DNA of 64,000 nt, taken from the NCBI GenBank assembly GCA_963708245.1, contig OY970201.1, positions 6,138,001 to 6,202,000 on the forward strand, read 5' to 3'. The number at the start of each line of letters is the position of its first letter. Position 1 is the stretch's first letter. The stretch comes from CAVYXK01 sp963708245. Lineage in GTDB: Bacteria > Pseudomonadota > Alphaproteobacteria > Acetobacterales > Acetobacteraceae. The position numbers and the translations under genes are program-made. Below the pieces are notes generated by a model that saw only the letters and a program-made list of their open reading frames with translations, was not told where the DNA came from and did no database searches. Of the stretch, positions 16,827-24,984 are shown in pieces.

Positions 16827-17678
16827 AAGCTGTGGCCCGCATGCCTGATCGCGGCATATCTCTGCGCCATCCATGCCTGGGCCGGTGAAGTCTGTCGCTT
16901 CGCCGGTACCAGCGACTACGATGGACGCGTTGTGGTCACCGCGATCACCAGCACGAACGCCGCGGTCGGAACAACGACTGTGGACGTCCGCCTCGGCTTC
17001 AAAGGCACACCGATGCCTTTCGTGCACACGAACTATCTGATGCAGGAGATCAGCACCTGGAAAGCGACAGAGTTGCAAAGCCTGGCTGTGAACAGCCGCT
17101 ATCGCGTCGATAGCCGTGTCGTGCGCCAGCTCTGGGACGTGTTCGTGCGCGGCAGGGACGGGCTGGACGCATACCGGCTGCAAGCCAGGACCCCTGACGA
17201 GCTTCGCGGCAAGCACCCTGCCTTCGCCGAGCACGCGGACCCGGCGACCTTCGGGCAGCCCTGGCTCCAGGACTTTTGGCGTGCCAATCCCGAACGGCGT
17301 CGCGACCTCGATCTGCCGGCCTCGTCAGCGGTGCCGGATCTTCGCTCGCCGCTGGCATTGGCATTCTATTGGGCCCGACGACTGCCGCACACAGGCCAGG
17401 TCGCGACGGTGTTCCTGCCAGGCTTCAAGAAGGATAAGAGCGTCGCCCTGACGATCGGCCCGGCCGGGCCACCGAGTAACGGTGCACAGCCCTGGGCAAC
17501 CTCTGTCCGCTACCCCGCTTTCGGCACGAACCGGCCATCGACGGCCGAGGCCTGGGTGTCTGCAGATGGCCATCTGTTGCAGCTCTCGGTGCAGGTGCGG
17601 ACACAAGACCGCACGGCCAACGGCTTCATCCGCCAAGAAGGGTGCAGCACGACAACAGATGCCGCGGACGGCGGATGA
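16824..17678 (+). CDS. Secreted protein of unknown function
   Basis: About 284 residues if read from the ATC at 16824, or 321 from GTG 16713. From the ATC it opens with a textbook signal peptide (IKLWPACLIAAYLCAIHAWA, cleavage before GEVC). The longer version adds 37 basic residues in front that look untranslated. The mature part has no recognised domain; it contains segments such as DVRLGFKGTPMPFVHTNYLMQE and a C-terminal cysteine, giving two cysteines that could form a disulfide. It is probably periplasmic. The non-standard start is either real (ATC initiation is rare but known) or a mutated ATG. Confidence 0.6.
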   Translation: MKLWPACLIAAYLCAIHAWAGEVCRFAGTSDYDGRVVVTAITSTNAAVGTTTVDVRLGFKGTPMPFVHTNYLMQEISTWKATELQSLAVNSRYRVDSRVVRQLWDVFVRGRDGLDAYRLQARTPDELRGKHPAFAEHADPATFGQPWLQDFWRANPERRRDLDLPASSAVPDLRSPLALAFYWARRLPHTGQVATVFLPGFKKDKSVALTIGPAGPPSNGAQPWATSVRYPAFGTNRPSTAEAWVSADGHLLQLSVQVRTQDRTANGFIRQEGCSTTTDAADGG

Positions 17679-17689
17679 GGCGCGAGCCC

Positions 17690-17760
17690 ACCTCTCCCGC
17701 TCTGCCCCGGACTGCGGAGAGGTCGGTTCGCGAAGCGAACCGGGTGGGGGTGCTGGGCGT
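17690..17760. repeat. REP-like palindromic intergenic element
   Basis: Contains CCTCTCCCGC followed by a perfect hairpin GGTTCGC-GAA-GCGAACC (17725-17741) and a G-rich tail. Related CTCTCCCGC/GCGGGAGAG palindromes occur at 53058, 56301 and 59337, suggesting a dispersed family. Confidence 0.55.
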
Positions 17761-17808
17761 GACGCAACGGGACTTTCCCAAGCAAGGCGCTGGCATCATG
17801 CTTGGGAC

Positions 17809-19278
17809 ATGACGACTCCCGGGACCCCTCCGCCGGGCCGCATCCGTACCAGCCGCCGGACGCGAACCACCGCGATGATCGTGGCCTGCGCGCTATTCAT
17901 GCAGAATCTCGATTCGACCGTGATTGCCACGGCGCTGCCGACCATGGCGCGCGCATTCGGCTCCGACGCGGTGCACATGAACGTCGCGCTGACCGCATAC
18001 CTGCTCAGCGTCGCGGTGTTCATCCCGGCCAGTGGCTGGATCGCCGACCGGTTCGGCACGCGCACGGTGTTCCGCGCCGCGATCCTGGTGTTCACGATTG
18101 GCTCCGTGCTGTGCGGGCGGGCCAATACCGTTTGGTTTCTGGTGGCCTCGCGTATTTTGCAAGGCATCGGCGGGGCGATGATGGTGCCGGTCGGGCGCCT
18201 CGTGCTGCTGCGTACCACGCCGCGGAATGAGCTGGTGGCCGCCATGGCCTGGCTGACAACGCCGGCGCTGGTCGGCCCGGTGCTCGGCCCGCCGGTCGGT
18301 GGCTTCATCGTTACCTATTTCTCCTGGCGCTGGATCTTCGACATCAATGTGCCCATCGGGCTGCTCGGCATCCTCCTGGTCAGCCTCTTCGTGGAAGACG
18401 TGCGCGAGCCGCCACCCGGCCGGTTCGATGTGATCGGTCTGTTGCTGTCGGCTGCCGCACTGTCAGGGCTGATGTTCGGGCTGGAAACGGCCGGTCGCGG
18501 CGTCGTCCCGCCGGCGCTGACGGCGACGCTGGTCGCGACGGGAGTGGTTGCCGGCATCGGTTACTTCCTGCATGCGCGCAGCCATCCGACACCGCTGCTC
18601 GACCTCTCGCTGCTGCGGCTGCCGTGCTTCGGCGTGGCGATCTCGGCGATGATGCTGTTCCGCATCGGCATCGGCGCGATCCCGTTCCTGCTACCCCTGA
18701 TGCTGCAGGTCGGCTTCGGCGTCTCGGCGGTGCAAAGCGGGATGATCACCTTCGCCAGCTCGGCCGGCGCCTTGGTGATGAAGCCGGTGGCGCAGTGGGC
18801 GCTGCGCCAGTTCGGCTTCCGCGACACGCTGGTGTGGAACGGCTTTATCTCGGCGGCGATGATTGCCATCTGTGCGGCATTCCGTCCCACCTGGCCGGCG
18901 GCGGCGATCTACGCCGCGCTGCTGATCGGCGGATTCTTCCGGTCGTTGCAGTTCACCGCGTACAACACGCTGGCCTATGGCGACGTACCGCGCCGCAAGA
19001 TGAGCGCCGCGACCAGTCTTTATACCGCAGCGCAGCAGCTTGCCGCGACCCTCGGCATCTCGGCCGGGGCGGTGGCGTTGGAGGCGTCGATGGCGCTCAC
19101 TGGGAATCATCCGGCGCGACCCTGGGATTTCAGCGTGGGCTTCCTGGCGGTGTCGCTGTTCACGCTGGCGGCGGCGCCGATTGCGTTGCTGATGCCGCGC
19201 AGCGCCGGCGACGACCTGACGGGGCGGCGCGATGCACGGACAGCGCGGGCCGCTGGCAGGACCGCCGAGGCGGACTGA
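17809..19278 (+). CDS. MFS transporter, DHA2 (EmrB/QacA) family
   Basis: A 489-residue drug:proton antiporter-type protein with about 14 predicted membrane segments. The DHA2 signature LDSTVIATALPTMARAFG lies in helix 1, and motif A (GWIADRFGTRTVF) follows helix 2. The start is ATG 17809; a longer open frame reaches back to 17482 but lies in the preceding secreted-protein gene and the REP-like element. No adjacent EmrA-type membrane fusion gene or regulator is present, so the substrate is unknown. It is probably expressed alone. Confidence 0.92.
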   Translation: MTTPGTPPPGRIRTSRRTRTTAMIVACALFMQNLDSTVIATALPTMARAFGSDAVHMNVALTAYLLSVAVFIPASGWIADRFGTRTVFRAAILVFTIGSVLCGRANTVWFLVASRILQGIGGAMMVPVGRLVLLRTTPRNELVAAMAWLTTPALVGPVLGPPVGGFIVTYFSWRWIFDINVPIGLLGILLVSLFVEDVREPPPGRFDVIGLLLSAAALSGLMFGLETAGRGVVPPALTATLVATGVVAGIGYFLHARSHPTPLLDLSLLRLPCFGVAISAMMLFRIGIGAIPFLLPLMLQVGFGVSAVQSGMITFASSAGALVMKPVAQWALRQFGFRDTLVWNGFISAAMIAICAAFRPTWPAAAIYAALLIGGFFRSLQFTAYNTLAYGDVPRRKMSAATSLYTAAQQLAATLGISAGAVALEASMALTGNHPARPWDFSVGFLAVSLFTLAAAPIALLMPRSAGDDLTGRRDARTARAAGRTAEAD

Positions 19279-19296
19279 TCGCGTTACGCGGGATGA

Positions 19297-19953
19297 ATGG
19301 CAGAGCAGACGATCATGAAGAAACAGGAGCCGAGCGTGGACCAGCAGAAGCTGCTCGACCTCCTGTGCAAATATTTGCAGGAGCACCTAGGTTGCCACAC
19401 GGCAATTCTGTATGGCTCACTAGCGTGGGGCGACTTGGACGCTTCCAGTGACATCGACGTCATTGCGTTCCATGACGGCGGCGAGGCGGCGCACGTTGCC
19501 CACCGATGGCAGAACCTCTTTCTCGACCTGTTTCTTTATCCGACTGCGACTAAGCCGGAACCTGATTGGTTGAGAGTCCACGGTGGCAAGGTTCTTTTCC
19601 AGCGTGGCCAGGGCGGGGACAAGATTTTAGCTGCCGTCGCGACGATGTTCGCTGCCGGTCCCGAAGCATTAAGTGTCACTGACAGACAGACGCGACATCT
19701 TTGGTCCGAGAAAATGCTGGCTCGTGCTGAAAAGGGCGATCCCGAGGGAAACTACCGCCGACACTGGCTTCTAATGGCCCTGCTGGAGGACTATTTTGTA
19801 CTTCGAGGGCGATGGTATTTAGGCCCAAAGAGGAGCCTGGCTTTTCTGAAGAGTGAGAAGCCGGAAGACTTCGCCGTGCTCGGCAGAGCGTTTGAACCCT
19901 CTGCTTCGATTGAGGATATCCGCGTCGCTGTGGCGACGGTGATTAGGGTCTAG
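19297..19953 (+). CDS. Nucleotidyltransferase domain protein
   Basis: A 218-residue protein with a minimal nucleotidyltransferase motif near residues 36-56: LYGSLAWGDLDASSDIDVIAF, the GS-x10-D-x-D pattern that binds nucleotide and metal. The C-terminal half is helical (HWLLMALLEDYFVLRGRWYLG) and resembles the substrate-binding region of aminoglycoside-type or kanamycin-type nucleotidyltransferases. There is no HEPN partner gene next to it, so a simple MNT/HEPN toxin-antitoxin pair is not supported. The substrate is unknown. Confidence 0.8.
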   Translation: MAEQTIMKKQEPSVDQQKLLDLLCKYLQEHLGCHTAILYGSLAWGDLDASSDIDVIAFHDGGEAAHVAHRWQNLFLDLFLYPTATKPEPDWLRVHGGKVLFQRGQGGDKILAAVATMFAAGPEALSVTDRQTRHLWSEKMLARAEKGDPEGNYRRHWLLMALLEDYFVLRGRWYLGPKRSLAFLKSEKPEDFAVLGRAFEPSASIEDIRVAVATVIRV

Positions 19954-20097
19954 GTTCGTTCGTGCTGCAGGATGCGGAACCGTCAACGGCTCAGGCGAAT
20001 GTCCGCAATGGTGGAGAGCGGACATCGCGCCGACACCGCGACGAGAGTGCTAGAGGGAAATCTATGCTCAACGGAGCGGGCGTTCCGGTCTGCAAGG

Positions 20098-20799
20098 TCA
20101 AGCCATCAGCTTCCGCGCTCGGAAGAAGATGAAAGCGGGAAGGCGGCTCAACTGTTCAAATCCCTCCGGGTCTTTCGCCTGCAGGGCCTTACTGGGGGTC
20201 GGTTCACTAATCCGCTCGATCACAAAGCCGGCCGCGGCCAAGGGCTCAGTCAAATCGCGCAGCGGCCTACGATAGTAGCGCATCTTTTCGCCGAGCCAGC
20301 CCCACTCCTCTTCGATCAGTTCCGCCCGCAAGTAGCCCGGGTCAAGCAGGCTGCCTTGCTGGACGGGATGATGGGTGGAAAAGACCAGCGTTCCGCTCGG
20401 CCTGAGGATGCGCGCCCATTCAATGAAGGTTTGCGAAAGGTCCGCCAAGTAGTGCAGCACAAGACTGGACAGAATGACATCAAAAGCTTGATCCGGAACA
20501 ACATCCCGCAGATCGCTCACATTTCCCTGGATTACGCGACAGCGGGCGCGTAAGCGTTCGCCCGCGAGCGCAACCATATGTGCGCTACGATCAACGGCGA
20601 CAACGTGTGCTCCCTTGCGCGCAAGCCAATCCGCATACCAACCGGGGCCGCATCCAGCGTCGAGAACGTCCTTGCGGGCGACCTTGGGCAGAAGGGCCAA
20701 TGTTGCGGGCCGCTCATACAGCGCGTTCCACGGCCTCTCGTCTATGCCCGCTGCGTAGCGCTCCGCGATCGCGTCGTAGTCGGTTGGACCGATCATCAA
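20098..20799 (-). CDS. Class I SAM-dependent methyltransferase
   Basis: 233 residues. The SAM-binding motif I is VLDAGCGPGWYADWLARKG near residue 45; motif II is the acidic VVAVDRSAHM; and a post-motif region reads DVILSSLVLHYLADLSQTF. This is the Methyltransf_11/UbiE-like arrangement that modifies small molecules. The start is one of two adjacent ATG codons at 20799/20796. Its 5' end lies only 37 bases from the group II intron, which therefore sits in or just beyond its promoter region and may affect expression. The substrate is unknown. Confidence 0.88.
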   Translation of the reverse strand: MMIGPTDYDAIAERYAAGIDERPWNALYERPATLALLPKVARKDVLDAGCGPGWYADWLARKGAHVVAVDRSAHMVALAGERLRARCRVIQGNVSDLRDVVPDQAFDVILSSLVLHYLADLSQTFIEWARILRPSGTLVFSTHHPVQQGSLLDPGYLRAELIEEEWGWLGEKMRYYRRPLRDLTEPLAAAGFVIERISEPTPSKALQAKDPEGFEQLSRLPAFIFFRARKLMA

Positions 20800-21328
20800 C
20801 GAACGCTAGCCAGCAAGTCGGATGTCAGCAATGGGTGTGCGCCGTGAAAGGCGGCGCTTTCCAGTGGGTGCAAGTCCCACCCGGCAACGCTCCAGCCGGA
20901 AGCAACCGGAGCAGTCATGGAGGTGACGAAATGGCTGAAGCCTTCGGTCTAGCGGGTCACGAATTGGTGGCCGCGCGAGTGTGCAGGCCGCAACGCGAGT
21001 GAACGCCGAGCAAGCCTCGAAAAGGACGATGCGCAGGCCGACCCGACGACCCTTTCGGGGAAGGCTGACACGGCTGGGTGGGATGAGCGAAGAGTACGCC
21101 CAGCCGCTGCACCGGGGTAGTGGCGGCAGCATGTACACAAGGAAAGCGCACGCAACACGGGAAGCCCCAGGGCGCGGTCAGGGATGATCAACCGGACGCC
21201 CGCGAGGGACAGGCCGGGCGCCGTGGGGTGGCGGAGAGGTTCGTAGTACCGCGGAAGCCGGGTAACGCCGGTGGAGGGAAGGGACCTCAGTTCAAGACAG
21301 ACGCAGGACGTAGTGAGGGACCTGGAGA

Positions 21329-22660
21329 TTGGGCAACCTATCAACTCCGAACAGTGTTCAGAAACTGCAGATGGCGTTGCACGCGAAAGCGAAGGCAGAA
21401 GCTGGCTATCGCTTCTATGCCCTGTACGACAAGATCAGCCGTGAAGACATCTTGGCTCATGCCTATGCCCTGTGCCGCTCCAACAAGGGTGCACCAGGCG
21501 TGGACGGTCAGGACTTCGCGGACATCGAGGCGTATGGGACGCAGCGGTGGCTCGGCGAACTGGCGCTTGCACTCAGGCAGGAGACCTACCGACCGGAACC
21601 GATCAGACGCGTGTTTATTGCGAAAGCCAACGGCAAACTCAGGCCGCTGGGCATCTCGACCGTGCGGGATCGGGTCTGCATGACAGCAGCGATGCTGGTG
21701 CTGGAACCGATCTTTGAAGCCGACCTTCCACCGGAGCAATACGCTTACCGTCCCGGGCGCAACGCCCAACAGGCGGTGATCGAGGTGGAGGAACTGCTGT
21801 TCCGTGGCCACCCGGAAGTGGTTGACGCCGACCTCGCGGACTACTTCGGGAGCATTCCCCATGCCGACCTCTTGAAGTCGGTGGCTCGCCGGATCGTTGA
21901 TCGGCGTGTGCTGCATCTGATCAGGATGTGGCTGGACTGCCCCGTGGAAGAAACCGACAAACGAGGGCGGAGGACACGCACGACGGAGGCTCGGGACAAG
22001 CGGTGCGGCATCCCGCAAGGCTCACCCATCTCACCACTGCTGGCGAATCTCTACATGCGCCGGTTTGTGCTGGGCTGGAAGAAGCTCGGGCTGGAGCGAC
22101 GCCTCGGCACGCGCATCGTGACTTACGCCGACGACCTCGTGATCCTGTGCCGGAAGGGCAACGCCGACGAGGCGTTGCGACGACTGCGCGAGATCATGGG
22201 CAAGCTGAAGCTCACGGTGAACGAGGAGAAGACACGTATCTGCAAGGTGCCGGAAGGGGAGTTCGACTTCCTGGGATACACGTTCGGACGGATGTATTCG
22301 GCGAGAACCGGCAAGGCCCGCTTGGGTCAGCGGCCATCAAAGAAGAGCATCAAGCGCATGGTCGACAAAGTCCACGCGCTGACTGACCGATCGGGTACTT
22401 GGCAGAAGACCACAGAGCTGGTGGAGCAGTTGAACCGCGCGTTACGCGGATGGGCCAACTACTTCAGCGTTGGCACTGTCAACAAGGCGTATCGGGCGCT
22501 CGACAGCTACACGGCGGTGCGGTTGCGCCGGTGGTTGCGTTCCAAGCACAAGGTCAGGCGACGCAGGGGCGGGAGCTATCCACCCTCGCACCTCTACGGG
22601 CACTTCGGGCTCGTGCGCCTGAGCCGGCTTGGGCACGACGTGGCGTGGGTGAAGGCGTGA
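21329..22660 (+). CDS. ltrA: Group II intron reverse transcriptase/maturase
   Basis: A 443-residue multifunctional protein that assists intron splicing and retrohoming. It contains the reverse transcriptase fingers/palm (IAKANGKLRPLGISTVRDRV; DLADYFGSIPHADLL; GIPQGSPISPLLANLYM) with the catalytic YADD at residues 266-269. The thumb/domain X follows (GTWQKTTELVEQLNRALRGW; GWANYFSVG). It ends with HLYGHFGLVRLSRLGHDVAW and has no HNH endonuclease domain, so mobility would depend on reverse splicing into exposed DNA. The N-terminus LSTPNSVQKLQ is characteristic, favouring the TTG at 21329 over the ATG at 21371. Confidence 0.93.
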   Translation: MGNLSTPNSVQKLQMALHAKAKAEAGYRFYALYDKISREDILAHAYALCRSNKGAPGVDGQDFADIEAYGTQRWLGELALALRQETYRPEPIRRVFIAKANGKLRPLGISTVRDRVCMTAAMLVLEPIFEADLPPEQYAYRPGRNAQQAVIEVEELLFRGHPEVVDADLADYFGSIPHADLLKSVARRIVDRRVLHLIRMWLDCPVEETDKRGRRTRTTEARDKRCGIPQGSPISPLLANLYMRRFVLGWKKLGLERRLGTRIVTYADDLVILCRKGNADEALRRLREIMGKLKLTVNEEKTRICKVPEGEFDFLGYTFGRMYSARTGKARLGQRPSKKSIKRMVDKVHALTDRSGTWQKTTELVEQLNRALRGWANYFSVGTVNKAYRALDSYTAVRLRRWLRSKHKVRRRRGGSYPPSHLYGHFGLVRLSRLGHDVAWVKA

Positions 22661-22672
22661 TGTCTTGTCCGA

Positions 22673-22705
22673 GAGCCGGATGCGGGAGATCTGCATGTCC
22701 GGTTC
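22673..22705 (+). ncRNA. Group II intron domain V (catalytic hairpin)
   Basis: GAGCCGGATGC pairs with GCATGTCCGGTTC around a small loop, leaving a two-base bulge. The AGC triad near the 5' side is the usual catalytic triplet. Position (just after the maturase stop) and length (33 bases) fit domain V. Confidence 0.85.
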
Positions 22706-22819
22706 GATGAGCGGGGTGTGGAGACGGAGCCACGGCCGGACCAGTGAGGCACCGCCAAACGAAAGGGGCGGCAACAGATATGTTCGACCTACAGCCACCG
22801 CGCCACACCTCGACTCTAC

Positions 22820-22960
22820 CGACTCCGGCGGTTCGGGCGAGCAGACCGGCTACCGCCGCTCTGGGTCGGTTCCGAGGGTCGGGTTGGCAACCCGGCTCTA
22901 CCGCCGCTTTGGGTCGACTCCGGCGGTACGGGTGGGCAGCCCGGCTACCGCCGCCCGGGG
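22820..22960. repeat. Three degenerate ~47-base direct repeats downstream of the intron
   Basis: Three successive units share ...CCCGGCTACCGCCGC..GGGTCG followed by a CTCCGGCGGT-like segment (units begin near 22820, 22869 and 22916). They are non-coding, between the intron and the cytochrome b561 gene. Possibly the original intron target or a minisatellite; the function is unknown. Confidence 0.55.
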
Positions 22961-22994
22961 TGGAAAGCGGTCCCTGCGCCCCCAGAACAGCCTA

Positions 22995-23558
22995 TTATTC
23001 GGCGGGCGCGACCTCGCCGTGAGTTGACACGGGTGCCATCGCCTCGAATACGCCGTCACGTCGGACGAGCGCATGGAAGAGCGCCGCCGCGACATGCAAC
23101 AGGATCAGGGCAAAGAATACGAAGGCCAGGTAAAAGTGCGCATCCCAGAGGAGTGCATGCAGGCTGTCGCTCTGCGGTAGGATCACTGGAAGGTGCACGC
23201 CCCCGAACAGCACGACCGGGTAGGCAGCCGCCGACAGCATCCCCCAGCCGATCAGCGGCATACCGATCATTAGGACGTACAACGCGTAATGTGACAGGTG
23301 GGCCGCGAGCTTCATCGGCTCGGGCAGGTCGGCCGGCAGCGACGGCGCACCATAGCGCAGGCGCACCGCTAGGCGGACGAGCGCGAGCACCAGAATGGCG
23401 ATACCAAGTGGCTTGTGAATCGAAACGAGCGTCAGATATTTCGGCTCGATGGTGGACACCATTCCCACGCCGATGAATAGCATGGCCAGGATGCAGACCG
23501 CCATGAGCCAGTGCAGCAGGCGCTGGAGCGGGGTGAAATGTTGGCGGTCCCCGATCAT
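22995..23558 (-). CDS. Cytochrome b561
   Basis: A 187-residue membrane cytochrome with four hydrophobic helices. The histidines that can ligate two b-type hemes are visible in LQRLLHWLMAVCI, VSIHKPLGIAIL, AHLSHYALYVLM and HFYLAFVFFALILLHVAAALFH. The start overlaps the stop of the upstream catalase-like gene by four bases (ATGA). Cytochrome b561 proteins pass electrons from the quinone pool to periplasmic partners. Here the likely partner is the membrane-anchored catalase-like peroxidase encoded with it. Confidence 0.92.
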   Translation of the reverse strand: MIGDRQHFTPLQRLLHWLMAVCILAMLFIGVGMVSTIEPKYLTLVSIHKPLGIAILVLALVRLAVRLRYGAPSLPADLPEPMKLAAHLSHYALYVLMIGMPLIGWGMLSAAAYPVVLFGGVHLPVILPQSDSLHALLWDAHFYLAFVFFALILLHVAAALFHALVRRDGVFEAMAPVSTHGEVAPAE

Positions 23559-24616
23559 GGCTTGGACTCCGTTGCAGTTCGGGGATAGTCCTTGGCCTCC
23601 GCCGTGCGACGGTCGTATGACTTCGCGTATGCGGCCGACCGTGCCGCCGGGAACGGGTCGTCCGACGTCCGCATGCCGGAAGGCAGGACGGTCGGATCGA
23701 AGTTGATGTCGCGGCAAGGGCCGTCCCGCTCGGGCTGGATCTGCTGCACGGTGAGCGTGCCGACCTCGATGGTACGGCGATCGTCCGGCCAGGCCTTGCT
23801 TGGGTCCGCGGTGGGATCGCCGGGATTGGCGACGGTCACCGCCATGGTCCAGTGCAGCGGCCCGCCGCGGACCCGCTCGGCGATCTCCTGCTCAAGGAAG
23901 TTGGGGCCGCGCTTAGCGAGATCGTCGGGCGAGACCGAGACTGGTTGCGCCGCCGGCAGGAGCGACCATCGCACCGTGTGCTCGGCGCCGGAATTATCGA
24001 CAAAGACGAAGCTGTTGAGACTGTTGTACCGCTCTTCCGCGTAGCTGCCCGTCCAGGGGGCGCTCTCAGCCCAGGCACCGAATGCTGCGATCTCCGGATG
24101 CGCGCCAGCGAATGTCTTCATCGCGTTCGGGTCCTTGCTCGCCGAGGCAACCAACAGCTCGTAAAAGGCTTGTGGCGTCGACACCGGAAAGAATGGGGGA
24201 TCGATCATGGCAGTGCGCCATTCCTGCCCGTCCGGAGTCGAGATCTGCAGTCCCATGCCCCGCACCCGGACCGTCGCATCGGGCGCGTTCGGGTCGGCGG
24301 TCGCGAGATTGAAACGCCCGAGGGCTGGATACTGGCCGCGCGTGAAAACCTGAGCCTGCGAGAGCGCCGACCCAGCCCCGTTCGCTTCGAATATACCGGT
24401 GAAGCAGATGCCCTTGGCATGGTTCCGGCGATAGCCGAGCGGCGGCTTGTCACCTGGCGGCGTGAACGCATCCACCATCTCGTCCGGCGTGAGGCGCTGG
24501 GGCGAGAACCATCCCGCCGTATAGGCGAAGGCAGCAGCAGCGCCACCAATGACAACGGCGATCAGCAGTAGCGATCCAAGCACGGAACGCGGGGTCGATC
24601 GACGCGGCTGGACCAT
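23555..24616 (-). CDS. Membrane-anchored catalase-related peroxidase (SrpA-like)
   Basis: About 353 residues from the ATG at 24616 (an in-frame start at 24676 would add 20 residues). An N-terminal membrane anchor (VLGSLLLIAVVIGGAAAAFAY) is followed by a shortened catalase fold. The distal histidine is in RRNHAKGICFTGIF, and the proximal heme tyrosine is probably in ARSAAYAKSYDRR near the C-terminus. The family (SrpA-like) degrades peroxides with an external donor rather than disproportionating them. The cytochrome b561 gene overlaps its stop, so it may supply the electrons in the periplasm. Confidence 0.9.
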   Translation of the reverse strand: MVQPRRSTPRSVLGSLLLIAVVIGGAAAAFAYTAGWFSPQRLTPDEMVDAFTPPGDKPPLGYRRNHAKGICFTGIFEANGAGSALSQAQVFTRGQYPALGRFNLATADPNAPDATVRVRGMGLQISTPDGQEWRTAMIDPPFFPVSTPQAFYELLVASASKDPNAMKTFAGAHPEIAAFGAWAESAPWTGSYAEERYNSLNSFVFVDNSGAEHTVRWSLLPAAQPVSVSPDDLAKRGPNFLEQEIAERVRGGPLHWTMAVTVANPGDPTADPSKAWPDDRRTIEVGTLTVQQIQPERDGPCRDINFDPTVLPSGMRTSDDPFPAARSAAYAKSYDRRTAEAKDYPRTATESKP

Positions 24617-24689
24617 TGAGACCTCACGGTTACGCTCGACGGGCCTTTGAGCGAGCTTACCATTCCTGTGCGTCACGACCAGTCTGCTG

Positions 24690-24970
24690 AAGCTCCTATC
24701 AGGCGGCCCACCATCTTTGACCGCAAGAGGCTGATCTCAACGCCGCTCTGTACTTCGGCCCGGGCGCGGGCTCGAGTAGGCGCACGACTTCATCCGGGCT
24801 CAATACGGCCGGTATCCGCAGCGGCTCGCGCACGACCGTGAGGTGCCGTGCATGTCGGGCCGGTCGAGGGTTACGGTGAAGAAGAAGCGAAGGGCTGCTA
24901 CTGCGGCATTGATGCTCGGCGGGCGTATGCCGGTTTGCGCTTGATGCAGTTGGAAGCAATTCCCGACGGC
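24690..24970 (-). pseudogene. Remnant of a tyrosine recombinase (site-specific integrase)
   Basis: Two adjacent frames on the minus strand read as the N-terminal SAM-like domain of an integrase often associated with IS91-type elements: QTGIRPPSINAAVAALRFFF and VTLDRPDM in one frame, then RHLTVVREPLRIPAVLSPDE and VVRLLEPAPGPKYRAAL in the next. A single missing base just after the DRPDM codons explains the shift. The frame then loses similarity after PKYRAAL, and the catalytic domain is absent. It is therefore a dead fragment. Confidence 0.75.
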
Positions 24971-24984
24971 GGGTTCTCCCGCCG

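Larger units (their letters stand above)
20837..22793 (+). mobile_element. Group II intron with reverse transcriptase
   Basis: The 5' end is set at GTGCGCC (20837), matching the conserved GUGYG start of group II introns, with domain I-like pairing (GTGGGTGCAAGTCCCACC). The long structured leader precedes the maturase gene, and a canonical domain V (22673-22705) follows it. The 3' end is less certain: a candidate ending in CCTAC lies near 22793, after a GC-rich stem (CACCGCC...GGGCGGC) that could be domain VI. The intron lies between a methyltransferase promoter and a repeat-rich non-coding stretch, not inside a recognisable gene. Confidence 0.85.

Noticed and set aside
19297..19953. MNT/HEPN toxin-antitoxin system
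   Set aside because: The nucleotidyltransferase has no adjacent HEPN gene and its C-terminal half resembles antibiotic-type transferases.
22801..22990. CRISPR-like array downstream of the intron
   Set aside because: Only three degenerate units, no unique spacers and no cas genes; treated as simple direct repeats.
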